DNA from: Acinetobacter wuhouensis
GTDB lineage: Bacteria > Pseudomonadota > Gammaproteobacteria > Pseudomonadales > Moraxellaceae
Assembly: GCF_001696605.3 (NCBI RefSeq)
Contig: NZ_CP031716.1
Location: 2,976,001-3,040,000, forward strand
Direction of reading: 5' to 3'
Length of the DNA stretch: 64,000 nt
Shown here: piece after piece, positions 27,880 through 36,203 of the stretch
Numbering within the stretch: the stretch's first letter is position 1
Layout: the number at the start of each line of letters is the position of its first letter
Translations under genes and position numbers: made by a program
Notes under the pieces: model-generated
What the model saw: only the letters and a program-made list of their open reading frames with translations
What the model was told of the DNA's origin: nothing
Database searches by the model: none

Positions 27880-28782
27880 TTAGGCCACCTGACCTAACGG
27901 ATTAATTTTATCATAGTACATTGCTTCAAAATCAAAAGGTGGCACATAACCTAGTGCACTATGTACACGCTCTTTATTGAACCAATCTACCCAATTTAAT
28001 GTCGCAAGTTGTACATCCGCTAAACCTTGCCAATCTGCTTTTAAATATTCAATCACCTCTGTTTTGTATAAGCCATTCACTGTTTCAGCCAAAGCATTAT
28101 CGTATGAATCACCGGTCGTACCGACTGATGCTCGTAAATTTGCTGCTTCTAAACGATTGGTATAACGAATGGAAAGATATTGCACACCTCTGTCACTATG
28201 ATGAATCACGTTCTTTGGCATGCCTCGATCATGCAATGCTTGCTCCAGTGCATCGAGCACCATGTCTGTATTCATCCGTGTTGATACTTTCCATCCAACA
28301 ATTGCTCGCGAGAACACATCAATAATAAAGGCGGTATAGACCCAGCCTGAATTTGTTTGAATATACGTAAAGTCAGCGACCCACAGCTGGTCAGGGTGAT
28401 CAGCACTAAAATTGCGTTTCACCAAGTCATCTGCTCGTTTTTGATCATCTCGGCTATGGGTAGTTTGTTTATTCTTACCTCGCCAAACACCTTGTATACC
28501 TAGCTTTTGCATCAATCGAGCAACTGTACAGCGTGCAATAATATAGCCTTCACGTTTCAGTTTTTGCCAAACTTTACGTACACCATATCGACCTGAACTT
28601 TCCTTCCAAATTCGTTTAATTTGTTCAGCATGATGCAAGTCATGTAGATCTCGCTTTGCTCGATGTTCTGGGTTTTCGCAGAGATCTAGAGTCCGGTAAT
28701 AGGTTGAGGGTGCGATCGGTAAAATTCTACAAATCGCCTCGACTCCGTACAGCTCTTTATTATTATGGATAAAATCCACCAT
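27880..28782 (-). CDS. IS3-family transposase OrfB (DDE integrase domain)
   Basis: 300 residues. An N-terminal HTH_21 region with Tyr-Gly-Val-Glu-Ala-Ile-Cys-Arg and Ser-Gly-Arg-Tyr-Gly-Val-Arg-Lys-Val-Trp is followed by an rve catalytic core: Trp-Val-Ala-Asp-Phe-Thr-Tyr-Ile (first Asp), His-Ser-Asp-Arg-Gly-Val-Gln-Tyr (second Asp), and Asp-Asn-Ala-Leu-Ala-Glu-Thr (catalytic Glu). Its ATG overlaps the orfA stop by one base in the -1 frame. A TTTTTTC run in the 3' part of orfA could serve as a frameshift site to make OrfAB; that part is inference. Confidence 0.93.
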   Translation of the reverse strand: MVDFIHNNKELYGVEAICRILPIAPSTYYRTLDLCENPEHRAKRDLHDLHHAEQIKRIWKESSGRYGVRKVWQKLKREGYIIARCTVARLMQKLGIQGVWRGKNKQTTHSRDDQKRADDLVKRNFSADHPDQLWVADFTYIQTNSGWVYTAFIIDVFSRAIVGWKVSTRMNTDMVLDALEQALHDRGMPKNVIHHSDRGVQYLSIRYTNRLEAANLRASVGTTGDSYDNALAETVNGLYKTEVIEYLKADWQGLADVQLATLNWVDWFNKERVHSALGYVPPFDFEAMYYDKINPLGQVA

Positions 28783-29099
28783 TATTTGTGTGGGCGGTCG
28801 AGTTCCGCCTGGGCGAAAAAAGCGGCTGCTTTACGTAGAATCTCATTGGCGCGTTGCAGTTCTTTATTTTCGCGTTCGAGTTGTTTGATACGTTCTTGGT
28901 CTGAAAGCTGCTGTACTTTAACTGGATTTAGTTTATCTAAATATTTTTGATACCAAACACGTAGTGTTTCAGGAGTACAACCTATCTTGGGAGCAATAGC
29001 GGTGATCGCAGCCCAATTCGATGGATAATCTTTTTCAGATTCAATCAATAATTGAACCGCTCTTTCTCTGATTTCAGGGGCATATTTTAATTTTGTCAT
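28782..29099 (-). CDS. IS3-family transposase OrfA
   Basis: 105 residues with an HTH_Tnp_1 helix-turn-helix (Tyr-Ala-Pro-Glu-Ile-Arg-Glu-Arg-Ala-Val, then Ile-Gly-Cys-Thr-Pro-Glu-Thr-Leu-Arg-Val-Trp) and a leucine-zipper-like tail (Arg-Ile-Lys-Gln-Leu-Glu-Arg-Glu-Asn-Lys-Glu-Leu). It binds the IS ends. It appears intact. Confidence 0.92.
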   Translation of the reverse strand: MTKLKYAPEIRERAVQLLIESEKDYPSNWAAITAIAPKIGCTPETLRVWYQKYLDKLNPVKVQQLSDQERIKQLERENKELQRANEILRKAAAFFAQAELDRPHK

Positions 29100-29149
29100 C
29101 GGGATAGTCTCTCAGAATATTGACTCTCCGACAAACCCGGTACGGTTCA

Positions 29150-30263
29150 TACCTTTCGATGGTGTTACATCACCTAGCTTAATATCATTTTCAAAAGCCA
29201 TCCACCACCCTCTCTCAGCAGGAGCTGCCGCATTAGCCCATTGTATTTTTTGACTTTGTAATGAAAGCGAAAAAGGATTCCCATTAACAGGAATTTTATG
29301 AATCATGCCCAAACTTTCATCAATTGTAATATCCGCTGTTAAATTTGTAATCTTCCCTGTAACATTCTTTCCCAATGTAATTGGAATAAATCCAGCGACA
29401 TTAATTGTAGCGTCTAAAGGACCTGCAAAATCAATTTGAGGGATAACAGCCGTTGCATTTAAATTAACTTTAGACATTCTACTACCAGAAACTACAATTG
29501 GCGCTGTAGAAAAAGGTACACTTGCCTCATAAAGCGTTAAATTAAACTTATCCGAAACAAAGTTCCTTGGCGAAGAGCTTAAAGGAAAAGCATTTTGTAT
29601 TGAAATACGCCCTGTCATATCACCGATAGCTTGAGTCATCGGCCTTTCAATTGTTTTCGCAGTACCACTTGCTGAAGCCAATTTCAAGTACCCACTCAGG
29701 CTTCTTATTCCATAAGAAGGTGTGTCATCATTGCTTAAACCCAAGGTCATCAATCCTACAACTTTTTCCGCACTTACACGAAACCCTTTTATTTCTCGGG
29801 TAGAAGCAGATCCTGGATTCTTTACAGCAAACTCAATAAAAGGATTGGTTAATTTTGCTGAAGACTGTACTCGCTCGTCACGAGTCATATCTAAAGGTTC
29901 ACCTTTAGCATCCAACTTCAAACCACTTAAGCTTAAATTTTCAATATCAATATCACATGCACCTGAACCATTTACACCACCACAACCTAATTGCAATCTT
30001 TTTATATTTGTATTGAGTTCTAATTCAGCTTCCATTCCTAACTTATAGAAACCAATATTTTTATCACCACCATTACGTGCTGTTTCTAGATTTGCTTTAT
30101 CTGTGGGTGCTATATACGACAAACTCATCAATGCTTGTCCAGTAGTCTCAGCCAGTTGCTCATCCGATAAATTAATCAAAGTTGAAGGTTGTGCAAATAC
30201 TGATGAATTAAGCGCAATATTTAGCGCTAAGATTGTTAAGCACAATAAATTTCCTTTTAACAT
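29150..30263 (-). pseudogene. N-terminal fragment of GQ-motif paralogue interrupted by IS
   Basis: About 371 codons before the IS. The frame then runs 38 bases into the element and stops at 29112. The ATG at 30263 is preferred, with GGAAA about 7 bases upstream; an ATG at 30275 lacks a ribosome site. A signal peptide (1-24) precedes Leu-Ser-Asp-Glu-Gln-Leu-Ala-Glu-Thr-Thr-Gly-Gln-Ala-Leu-Met, then the paralogue block Asn-Ile-Gly-Phe-Tyr-Lys-Leu-Gly, Leu-Gln-Leu-Gly-Cys-Gly-Gly-Val-Asn-Gly and Arg-Gly-Trp-Trp-Met. The undisrupted protein would have been about 446 residues, close to the intact 459-residue paralogue. A truncated, exported product could still be made. Confidence 0.88.
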
Positions 30264-30500
30264 GAATATTTCCATATGAATAATTATTAATCAAAAACAA
30301 AAACCAAACATCACATTTAAAATCAGGTGTTTATATTTAAATAAACTACACAAATAAAAATAACCAGAAATTATTTTGTATTGTTTTTAACGTATTTATT
30401 TAAAATTTGCGACAAGATTAACATATTTCACATGAACAATAATCACTTTAATAATTTATTTTAAATAATATTTTCTTTATTATTGATTTTCATAACAAAT

Positions 30501-30527
30501 AAAAAAGCAGCCAAAGCTGCTTTTTAT
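30501..30527 (-). terminator. Rho-independent terminator of split GQ-motif gene
   Basis: AAAAGCAGC/GCTGCTTTT with a 4-nt loop and a T tract on the minus strand, 27 bases past the stop of the fragment at 30554. Confidence 0.8.
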
Positions 30528-30553
30528 AAATAAGAACTAAACATTTAATTGTT

Positions 30554-31068
30554 TTAACAAAATCTAAGCGTTCCATAACAATTTGGAGTTACATTTTGCA
30601 CAGCCCCCAATGGAAGATTATTTAATCTAACATTAATTGGTGTTCCGCCAACCGCAGGGTTTGTATAGGAGTTTAAATCTACAGTACCTAATTTAGCCAC
30701 CAATTTACTTGTAAACAATGAACCAGCAGCATCCCAGAAAGAAACATATAAAGGATTATCATCTAAATATTTAGAAACCACTGTAGCAACACTTGGATAC
30801 GCAGAAGAAATATCTGCTGAAAAACCACTTTGAGTTTCTAAATTACCTAACTTCACAGGATCATTGGCTGCTAACCACCATCCACGTTGCGCAGCAATAT
30901 ACTGATTTGTAACAGGGCTCTTAGGCGCACCTGGCCAAAGTATATTTTGATATTGCAATGATAATGACAATGGAGATTGTATCGGTATACTATGAATCAA
31001 CCCCAAAGATTGAGTAAGATTAACATCTACGTATAGATTTGAAATTTTACCATCAATTCTCATGTCTG
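30554..31068 (-). pseudogene. C-terminal fragment of second IS-split GQ-motif paralogue
   Basis: Continues in frame from 32307 after removal of the IS and one CTG copy. The joined codon reads Asp, followed by Met-Arg-Ile-Asp-Gly-Lys-Ile-Ser-Asn-Leu-Tyr-Val-Asp. It has Gln-Arg-Gly-Trp-Trp-Leu and ends Pro-Asn-Cys-Tyr-Gly-Thr-Leu-Arg-Phe-Cys, like its paralogues. It has no start or promoter of its own, except for any outward promoter in the IS. Confidence 0.87.
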
Positions 31069-31141
31069 TGATCCTAGACAAAATAATGGACAGCACGTCC
31101 CTCTAAAGATAACGTAACTTTAATCTTTGGAGATTCAAGAA

Positions 31142-31435
31142 ATGGCTAAACGTTTTAGTCCCGAATTTAAACAGCAAGCGATTGATTATGCACTTTCAAA
31201 CTCACACGAGTCTGTAGCTGCAATCGCCCAGAAATTAGGTGTGGGTTATTCAACATTAGATAAATGGATTCGTGAAACCAATCCGGCAGGTTCAAGCAAA
31301 CGTCAACTTTCACCAGAACAACAGCGGATCGTGGAATTAGAGAAAGAAGTCAAACAGCTCAAGGAAGCCAATGACATCTTAAAAAAAGCGCATGTGTACT
31401 TTCTAACAGATCATGCCAAGAAAAGTACACGGTAA
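31142..31435 (+). CDS. IS3-family transposase OrfA
   Basis: 97 residues from the ATG at 31142 (begins Met-Ala-Lys-Arg-Phe-Ser-Pro-Glu-Phe-Lys-Gln). It has an HTH_Tnp_1 domain, Leu-Gly-Val-Gly-Tyr-Ser-Thr-Leu-Asp-Lys-Trp, and a leucine-zipper segment. A run of seven A then G at 31381-31388 is a classic -1 slippage site. After slipping, the frame stays open into orfB, so an OrfAB fusion transposase is expected. Confidence 0.93.
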   Translation: MAKRFSPEFKQQAIDYALSNSHESVAAIAQKLGVGYSTLDKWIRETNPAGSSKRQLSPEQQRIVELEKEVKQLKEANDILKKAHVYFLTDHAKKSTR

Positions 31436-31449
31436 TTCAAGATCTAGAT

Positions 31450-32301
31450 ATGAATGAAGTCACCGTATCTTCTGCCTGTAAATACCTAGGTGTCAGCACT
31501 TCAGGCTATTATGCCTGGCGAAAACGTCAAGCCAATACGGCACAGAAATATAATGACTTAAAAGCCGTATATTGGCAGCATCATGCACGATTGGGTGCAC
31601 CTTCATTAGTACATGACATGCATGATTTAGGTTACAACATGAGCGAACGTACTATTGGAAGGATGCTAAAAAAGCTTGGTTTACGTAGCAGGATTGCGCG
31701 TAAATACAAGCATACGACTGATTCAACCCATCGTTTGCCTACAGCACCCAACTTGTTGGATCGCCAATTTACAGTTACTCAGCCTAATAAAGTCTGGACA
31801 ACAGACATTACCTATATCCGCACTAAAGAAGGTTGGTTGTATTTATGTGTGATGCTAGATTTATTTAGCCGTCGTATCGTGGGGTGGCAAACCAGCCATC
31901 GAATAGACCGCCAGTTGGTGTGTGATACGTTTAACTATGCAATGGCTCGTCAGGGTTATCCAACTGGTGTTATGGTTCATTCGGACCAAGGCTCACAGTA
32001 CTGTAGTCGTGATTTTAGAGCGCTGTTACTGAAAAATGATTGTACTCAGAGTATGTCTAGACGTGGAAACTGTTGGGATAATGCAGTGACTGAAAGCTTC
32101 TTTCATACATTAAAAGGTCATGTGGTACATGGCAGTGTGTTTTCGACTCGAAAAGAGGCGAATGCGGTCTTGTTTGATTATATTGAGATTTATTACAATC
32201 GGGTCAGAAGGCATTCTGCAAACGGCTGGTTAAGTCCAGAAGCCTTTGAACAGAAATATTTCAAGAATTTAGAGGGATCGATTGTCCACGATACTGTCTA
32301 G
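31450..32301 (+). CDS. IS3-family transposase OrfB (DDE integrase domain)
   Basis: 283 residues from the ATG at 31450, though the frame is open upstream as needed for an OrfAB fusion. The HTH_21 part (Leu-Gly-Val-Ser-Thr-Ser-Gly-Tyr-Tyr-Ala-Trp) is followed by an rve core with Thr-Thr-Asp-Ile-Thr-Tyr-Ile, His-Ser-Asp-Gln-Gly-Ser-Gln-Tyr and Asp-Asn-Ala-Val-Thr-Glu-Ser, giving the DDE triad. It looks intact and matches the partial copy at 63600 over all the residues that can be compared. Confidence 0.94.
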   Translation: MNEVTVSSACKYLGVSTSGYYAWRKRQANTAQKYNDLKAVYWQHHARLGAPSLVHDMHDLGYNMSERTIGRMLKKLGLRSRIARKYKHTTDSTHRLPTAPNLLDRQFTVTQPNKVWTTDITYIRTKEGWLYLCVMLDLFSRRIVGWQTSHRIDRQLVCDTFNYAMARQGYPTGVMVHSDQGSQYCSRDFRALLLKNDCTQSMSRRGNCWDNAVTESFFHTLKGHVVHGSVFSTRKEANAVLFDYIEIYYNRVRRHSANGWLSPEAFEQKYFKNLEGSIVHDTV

Positions 32302-32306
32302 GATCA

Positions 32307-33255
32307 CTGATATAGCATAATTACAAAGAGGTATGATCACAACAACAAAACATCCAGCAAGATCAGCTCGCCTTGTTCCAGAGTTTTCTGTTAAAACAAT
32401 ATCTGGAACTTTAGCCAAAGCGCCAACATTAATAAAAGTTTGCCTACTTCCATTTAAATCAGTCGATTTTGTTGTAAAAGAAACTCCCATTCCATCAATT
32501 TGAATAGGTTTAGTATCTGTCTTAAAATCAGCAGGGCATCCTGCAATACATCCCCCTATATCAACCTTGCCTGTAAAAACTTCTCGCATTTGACCAACTG
32601 CTGTCTTCGTTGAGCCACTGGTAGATGCTACATTCATATAACCGCTTAATGAGTTTATCCCATTAATCGTCCCATCATTTTCACCTATAGTTAGCAATCC
32701 CTTAGCCAATTCCGAACCCAATCTTAAGCCTACTATTTCACGCGTAGATGAACTTCCTGGATTTCGTATCGCAAACTCTATAAATGGGTTTGTTAGCTTA
32801 GCTGATGATGACACCCGTTCCTCCCGCGTCATGGCAACAGGGTTTCCCGAATCATCTAATTTCACGCCTGATAAACTCACATTATCAAGATCTATATCAC
32901 ATCCATTTGCGCCATTTACTCCGCCACAGCCCAATTGTAGTTTTTTAATATTAGCATTCAGCTCTAGTTCAGCTTCAAATCCTAATTTGTAAAATCCAAT
33001 ATTTTTCACTCCGTTTACTGAGTTTTCTAAATTTTTTGAATCAGTTGGTGCTATATAGGACATACTCATTAATGCTTGTCCATCAACATCACTTAATTCT
33101 TGATCTGATAAACTCATCATTGGAGATGCAACACCACTGACTTTTGACAGATCTTCATCTGGAATAGCCTGCATACTAGTTGCTGCTATAGTTGTTTTCG
33201 TTAACGAGATAACCAAAAAAAATATTAGACCAAAAATCTGCTTTTGCTTAAACAT
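32307..33255 (-). pseudogene. N-terminal fragment of second GQ-motif paralogue interrupted by IS
   Basis: About 316 codons before the IS; the frame runs on into the element to 32269. The start at 33255 has AAGGAG 6 bases upstream, whereas the ATG at 33261 overlaps that site. After the signal peptide (about 1-24) there are two successive motif copies: Ile-Pro-Asp-Glu-Asp-Leu-Ser-Lys-Val-Ser-Gly and Leu-Ser-Asp-Gln-Glu-Leu-Ser-Asp-Val-Asp-Gly-Gln. The paralogue block then follows (Ser-Tyr-Ile-Ala-Pro-Thr-Asp; Cys-Gly-Gly-Val-Asn-Gly). The undisrupted length would be about 486 residues. Confidence 0.87.
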
Positions 33256-33554
33256 GAACATCTCCTTATCCTTAGACTATGCTCAAAAGTGAAGCTCTAA
33301 AGTTTTATCACTCACCTTTTAAATTTAGAATTTCTTCATGATTTTTAAAAAGTTAGCTATTCAAACTGTATTTTTGTTTTCAATGGAGCAATATATTGTG
33401 ATTAAATTATCATTACTCACATAAATTTGCACATTTTTCCGATAGAATAAAAAGCATATTATTGATGTAAACTAAACTATTGTTTTTTATTTCTTTATTT
33501 GCATAGCCCATATTTAAAAGCATGAAGTATTTTATATATTTGTTTACAGAAAAT
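33256..33554. other. Intergenic region upstream of second GQ-motif paralogue
   Basis: AT-rich with no gene. It contains TCACATAAATTT (33417-33428) and TTCCGATAGA (33437-33446), both also found upstream of the paralogue at 33723-35102, and probably holds the promoter. Confidence 0.5.
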
Positions 33555-33583
33555 AAAAAAGTAGCCTTAGCTACTTTTTTTAA
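33555..33583 (-). terminator. Rho-independent terminator of intact GQ-motif paralogue
   Basis: AAAAAAGTAGC/GCTACTTTTTT with a 4-nt loop, about 140 bases beyond the stop at 33723. The T tract is present on the minus strand. Confidence 0.75.
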
Positions 33584-33722
33584 ATGATCAATTTTAGATT
33601 TGAATTATAACACATTAGTGACTACCACTTATTCTCCCCTATACAAAACAGGCTTTACTTACTATGCTTGTATATTGAGTCCATAATATAAAAAGTCATT
33701 ATCCTACTAGCCATTAACATAC

Positions 33723-35102
33723 TTAACAGAACTTTAATTCACCATAACAGTTAGGAGTAAAGTTCTGATTTTTTAACACTAAATTATTAAGAGGCATTAG
33801 TGACGGAGCAGCACCAGTTAGATCAACCGTTCCAACTGCAATTGAATCACCAAATAAACAATTCAAAATCCCCCAAGAACCACAATTAATTTCGTTTTCT
33901 TTTTTTGCCAAAAAATTATTAATCTGCCCCATAGCATTCTGTATTGTTGACTTTTCAATATCCACTGGCAAACTTGGAGTAATATCACCAATATCAATAG
34001 GATTAGAAAACTCCAACCACCAACCTTTTTGAGAAACAGAATTATTACCTGCCCATTTTAAATCTTGCGACTGCAACGATAAAGACACTGGAGTCCCATT
34101 CAAACTTGCTTTATGAAAATAATTCAACCCTTCTGTAATTGTTGCATCAACAGCCAAATTTTTAATCGTACCAGATGTTTGCCTATCTAAATTAATAATC
34201 AAAAGAGCATTTGCTACAATATTACCACTAATAGCAATATCATTAACTGTAGCAGATGCTTTTAAGACAGCTTGATTAATTCGCTTACCTGTAATTTCCT
34301 GCTGAGGTAAACTCAAATTCCCCTGTAAAATATTACTCCCCGTCGCTGCATCTGTTAAATTCAAGTTATAACTTTTCGTTGTAAAACCAACTCCCGAAGC
34401 TGTACCCTTAATCGCGACACCAGTATAGGTTTGTGTCAATTTCGCTTTAGCAGCTTCATCTGATTTACCATTACCATAACCATTTACTTTTGCTATACCA
34501 CCAGTTTTAGCAACCTGCATATAACCACTAAGCCTATTAATTCCTGTATGAACAGCTCCAACAGCATCACTATTATCTGTACCAAATGTGATTAAACCTA
34601 ATGCTTTTTCCGAGCTCAAATTTATTCCAACTATTTCTCGTGTTGATGCACTGTCTGGGTTTTTTATTGCAAATTGTATAAATGGATTCGTTAAAACAGC
34701 ACTCGATTCCACTCGAGCTTGCCGATCACTAGCACTCTCAGTATTTGAAGTCTTGGAATTACCCAATCCACTTAACCCCAGATTATCAATATCAATATCA
34801 CACAAACCCGCCCCATTTACACCACCACAGCCGAGTTGTAGTTTCTTAATATTAGCATTTAATTCCAATTCAGCTTCCAAACCAAGCTTATAAAAACCAA
34901 TATTAGATGTTTGATTGCGCTTGGTTTCCAAATTTGCTGCATCATTAGGTGCGATATAAGACAAACTCATTAAAGCCTGCCCAGTCATTTCAGACATTTG
35001 CTCGTCAGACATCGCTTGCATAGAAGCGGCAAAGGCAGAACCTGTAGCTACTCCACTAAACGTCAGCAATGCAATTTTTAAATATTTTGATTGGAACATC
35101 AT
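33723..35102 (-). CDS. Exported GQ-motif protein, 459 aa (only intact member of the three paralogues)
   Basis: The signal peptide (about 1-25, Ser-Ala-Phe-Ala) is followed by Met-Ser-Asp-Glu-Gln-Met-Ser-Glu-Met-Thr-Gly-Gln-Ala-Leu-Met (31-45), Ser-Tyr-Ile-Ala-Pro-Asn-Asp and Asn-Ile-Gly-Phe-Tyr-Lys-Leu-Gly. The paired-Cys segment Leu-Gln-Leu-Gly-Cys-Gly-Gly-Val-Asn-Gly...Cys-Asp-Ile-Asp comes next. The middle is beta-rich. Gly-Trp-Trp-Leu lies near 350, and the end is Pro-Asn-Cys-Tyr-Gly-Glu-Leu-Lys-Phe-Cys. An even number of Cys suggests disulfides outside the cytoplasm. No anchor or enzymatic motif is visible and the function is not recognised. An ATG one codon later is equally possible. 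Confidence 0.75.
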   Translation of the reverse strand: MMFQSKYLKIALLTFSGVATGSAFAASMQAMSDEQMSEMTGQALMSLSYIAPNDAANLETKRNQTSNIGFYKLGLEAELELNANIKKLQLGCGGVNGAGLCDIDIDNLGLSGLGNSKTSNTESASDRQARVESSAVLTNPFIQFAIKNPDSASTREIVGINLSSEKALGLITFGTDNSDAVGAVHTGINRLSGYMQVAKTGGIAKVNGYGNGKSDEAAKAKLTQTYTGVAIKGTASGVGFTTKSYNLNLTDAATGSNILQGNLSLPQQEITGKRINQAVLKASATVNDIAISGNIVANALLIINLDRQTSGTIKNLAVDATITEGLNYFHKASLNGTPVSLSLQSQDLKWAGNNSVSQKGWWLEFSNPIDIGDITPSLPVDIEKSTIQNAMGQINNFLAKKENEINCGSWGILNCLFGDSIAVGTVDLTGAAPSLMPLNNLVLKNQNFTPNCYGELKFC

Positions 35103-35424
35103 AACTGCCCATCCCTAGCAAACTTTGACCTTATTTTTATGTTGTCACTAAACTTAGTGTGAAACCTAATTTAAAATTAGATTTAATATGAAATATTTCA
35201 CATAAATTTAGTGCGTGTATGCCTATCTTTTATCACAAATGAGATCAAGGCTCACAACAGTAAAGTATTATTTCCGATAAAAAAACAATAGTTTAAATTA
35301 ATATTAACATTTTATTAAATTATTTTAATGAATAATTTTAAACAAATTTTATTAATGAGAAATAATAATAAAAAGGTCACATTTATTTTTTAACAATATA
35401 TGGGAAAAAACGAGGACATAAAAA
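35103..35424. other. Intergenic region upstream of intact GQ-motif paralogue
   Basis: Very AT-rich with no gene. It carries TCACATAAATTT (35198-35209) and TTCCGATAAA (35272-35281), shared with the neighbouring paralogue upstream regions. Confidence 0.5.
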
Positions 35425-35445
35425 AGCAAGCGATGGTCGCTTGCT
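35421..35445 (-). terminator. Rho-independent terminator of dcd
   Basis: AGCAAGCGA/TCGCTTGCT with a 3-nt loop and a T tract on the minus strand, just after the dcd stop. Confidence 0.85.
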
Positions 35446-35473
35446 GATATTTAAACATCTACTGTTTTAAAGT

Positions 35474-36043
35474 TTAAGCCTTCGGTAAAGTCACACCTGT
35501 TTGACCTTGGTATTTCCCACCGCGATCTTTATAAGAAGTCTCACATACTTCATCTGATTCAAAGAACAACATTTGTGCTACACCTTCACCTGCATAAATA
35601 CGTGCAGGAAGATTAGTTGTATTTGAGAACTCAAGTGTTACATGACCTTCCCACTCAGGTTCAAGTGGTGTGACATTCACAATGATGCCACAACGTGCAT
35701 AAGTTGATTTACCCAAACACACAGTCAAAACATTACGAGGAATACGGAAATACTCTACTGTACGTGCTAAAGCGAACGAGTTCGGTGGGATAATACATAC
35801 ATCAGATTCGATATCGATAAAACTACGATCATCAAAGTTTTTCGGGTCTACAATTGCAGAGTGAACATTGGTAAACACTTTGAACTCACGTGCGCAACGT
35901 ACATCATAACCATAGCTTGAAACGCCATAAGAAATGAGCTTTTCACCATTTTCATCATAACGAACTTGGTTTTCTGCATACGGTTCAATCATGCCGTGTT
36001 TTTCGCTCATTTCACGAATCCAACGATCAGACTTAATTGCCAT
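35474..36043 (-). CDS. dcd: dCTP deaminase
   Basis: A 189-residue homotrimeric enzyme converting dCTP to dUTP for thymidylate synthesis. Recognisable segments are Ser-Ser-Tyr-Gly-Tyr-Asp-Val-Arg near 40, [10 protein letters not shown] (substrate binding), and [14 protein letters not shown] containing the catalytic Glu. The end [10 protein letters not shown] is the usual lid. Full length and monocistronic. Confidence 0.96.
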   Translation of the reverse strand: MAIKSDRWIREMSEKHGMIEPYAENQVRYDENGEKLISYGVSSYGYDVRCAREFKVFTNVHSAIVDPKNFDDRSFIDIESDVCIIPPNSFALARTVEYFRIPRNVLTVCLGKSTYARCGIIVNVTPLEPEWEGHVTLEFSNTTNLPARIYAGEGVAQMLFFESDEVCETSYKDRGGKYQGQTGVTLPKA

Positions 36044-36203
36044 TTATTTCTTTCCCAAAACTGTGCTGTATACTGCGTTGTACTTTAACTGAAAATGCTT
36101 TTGAAAGGAATGTTTCTGGAAAAATAGACCCACTCAAGTCTGTATCTACAAACTTGAGGCATATTAAAATTAAAAATAGCGATGAAGATTTTAAATAATG
36201 AAT

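Larger units (their letters stand above)
27841..29149 (-). mobile_element. IS3-family insertion sequence (1309 bp), flanked by TAC duplication
   Basis: Perfect 24-bp terminal inverted repeats beginning TGAACCGTACCGGGTTTG lie at both ends (27841-27864 and 29126-29149). The host triplet TAC is present on both sides (27838-27840 and 29150-29152). It carries overlapping orfA and orfB. Transcription runs minus, the same direction as the interrupted host gene. Confidence 0.93.
31069..32306 (+). mobile_element. IS3-family insertion sequence (1238 bp), flanked by CTG duplication
   Basis: Imperfect 24-bp terminal repeats begin TGATCCTAGACA on both ends and end GGACA. CTG occurs at 31066-31068 and again at 32307-32309. 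It is oriented opposite to the host gene. The right part is repeated at the end of the window (63595-64000) in inverted orientation. Confidence 0.93.

Noticed and set aside
29112..29149. C-terminal residues of the GQ paralogue read into the IS end
   Set aside because: These codons are the IS terminal repeat, not the gene's own sequence.
20801..35102. A chaperone-usher or Fil-type pilus operon
   Set aside because: Only the short N-terminal motif fits; no usher, chaperone, C39 peptidase or other fil gene is seen.
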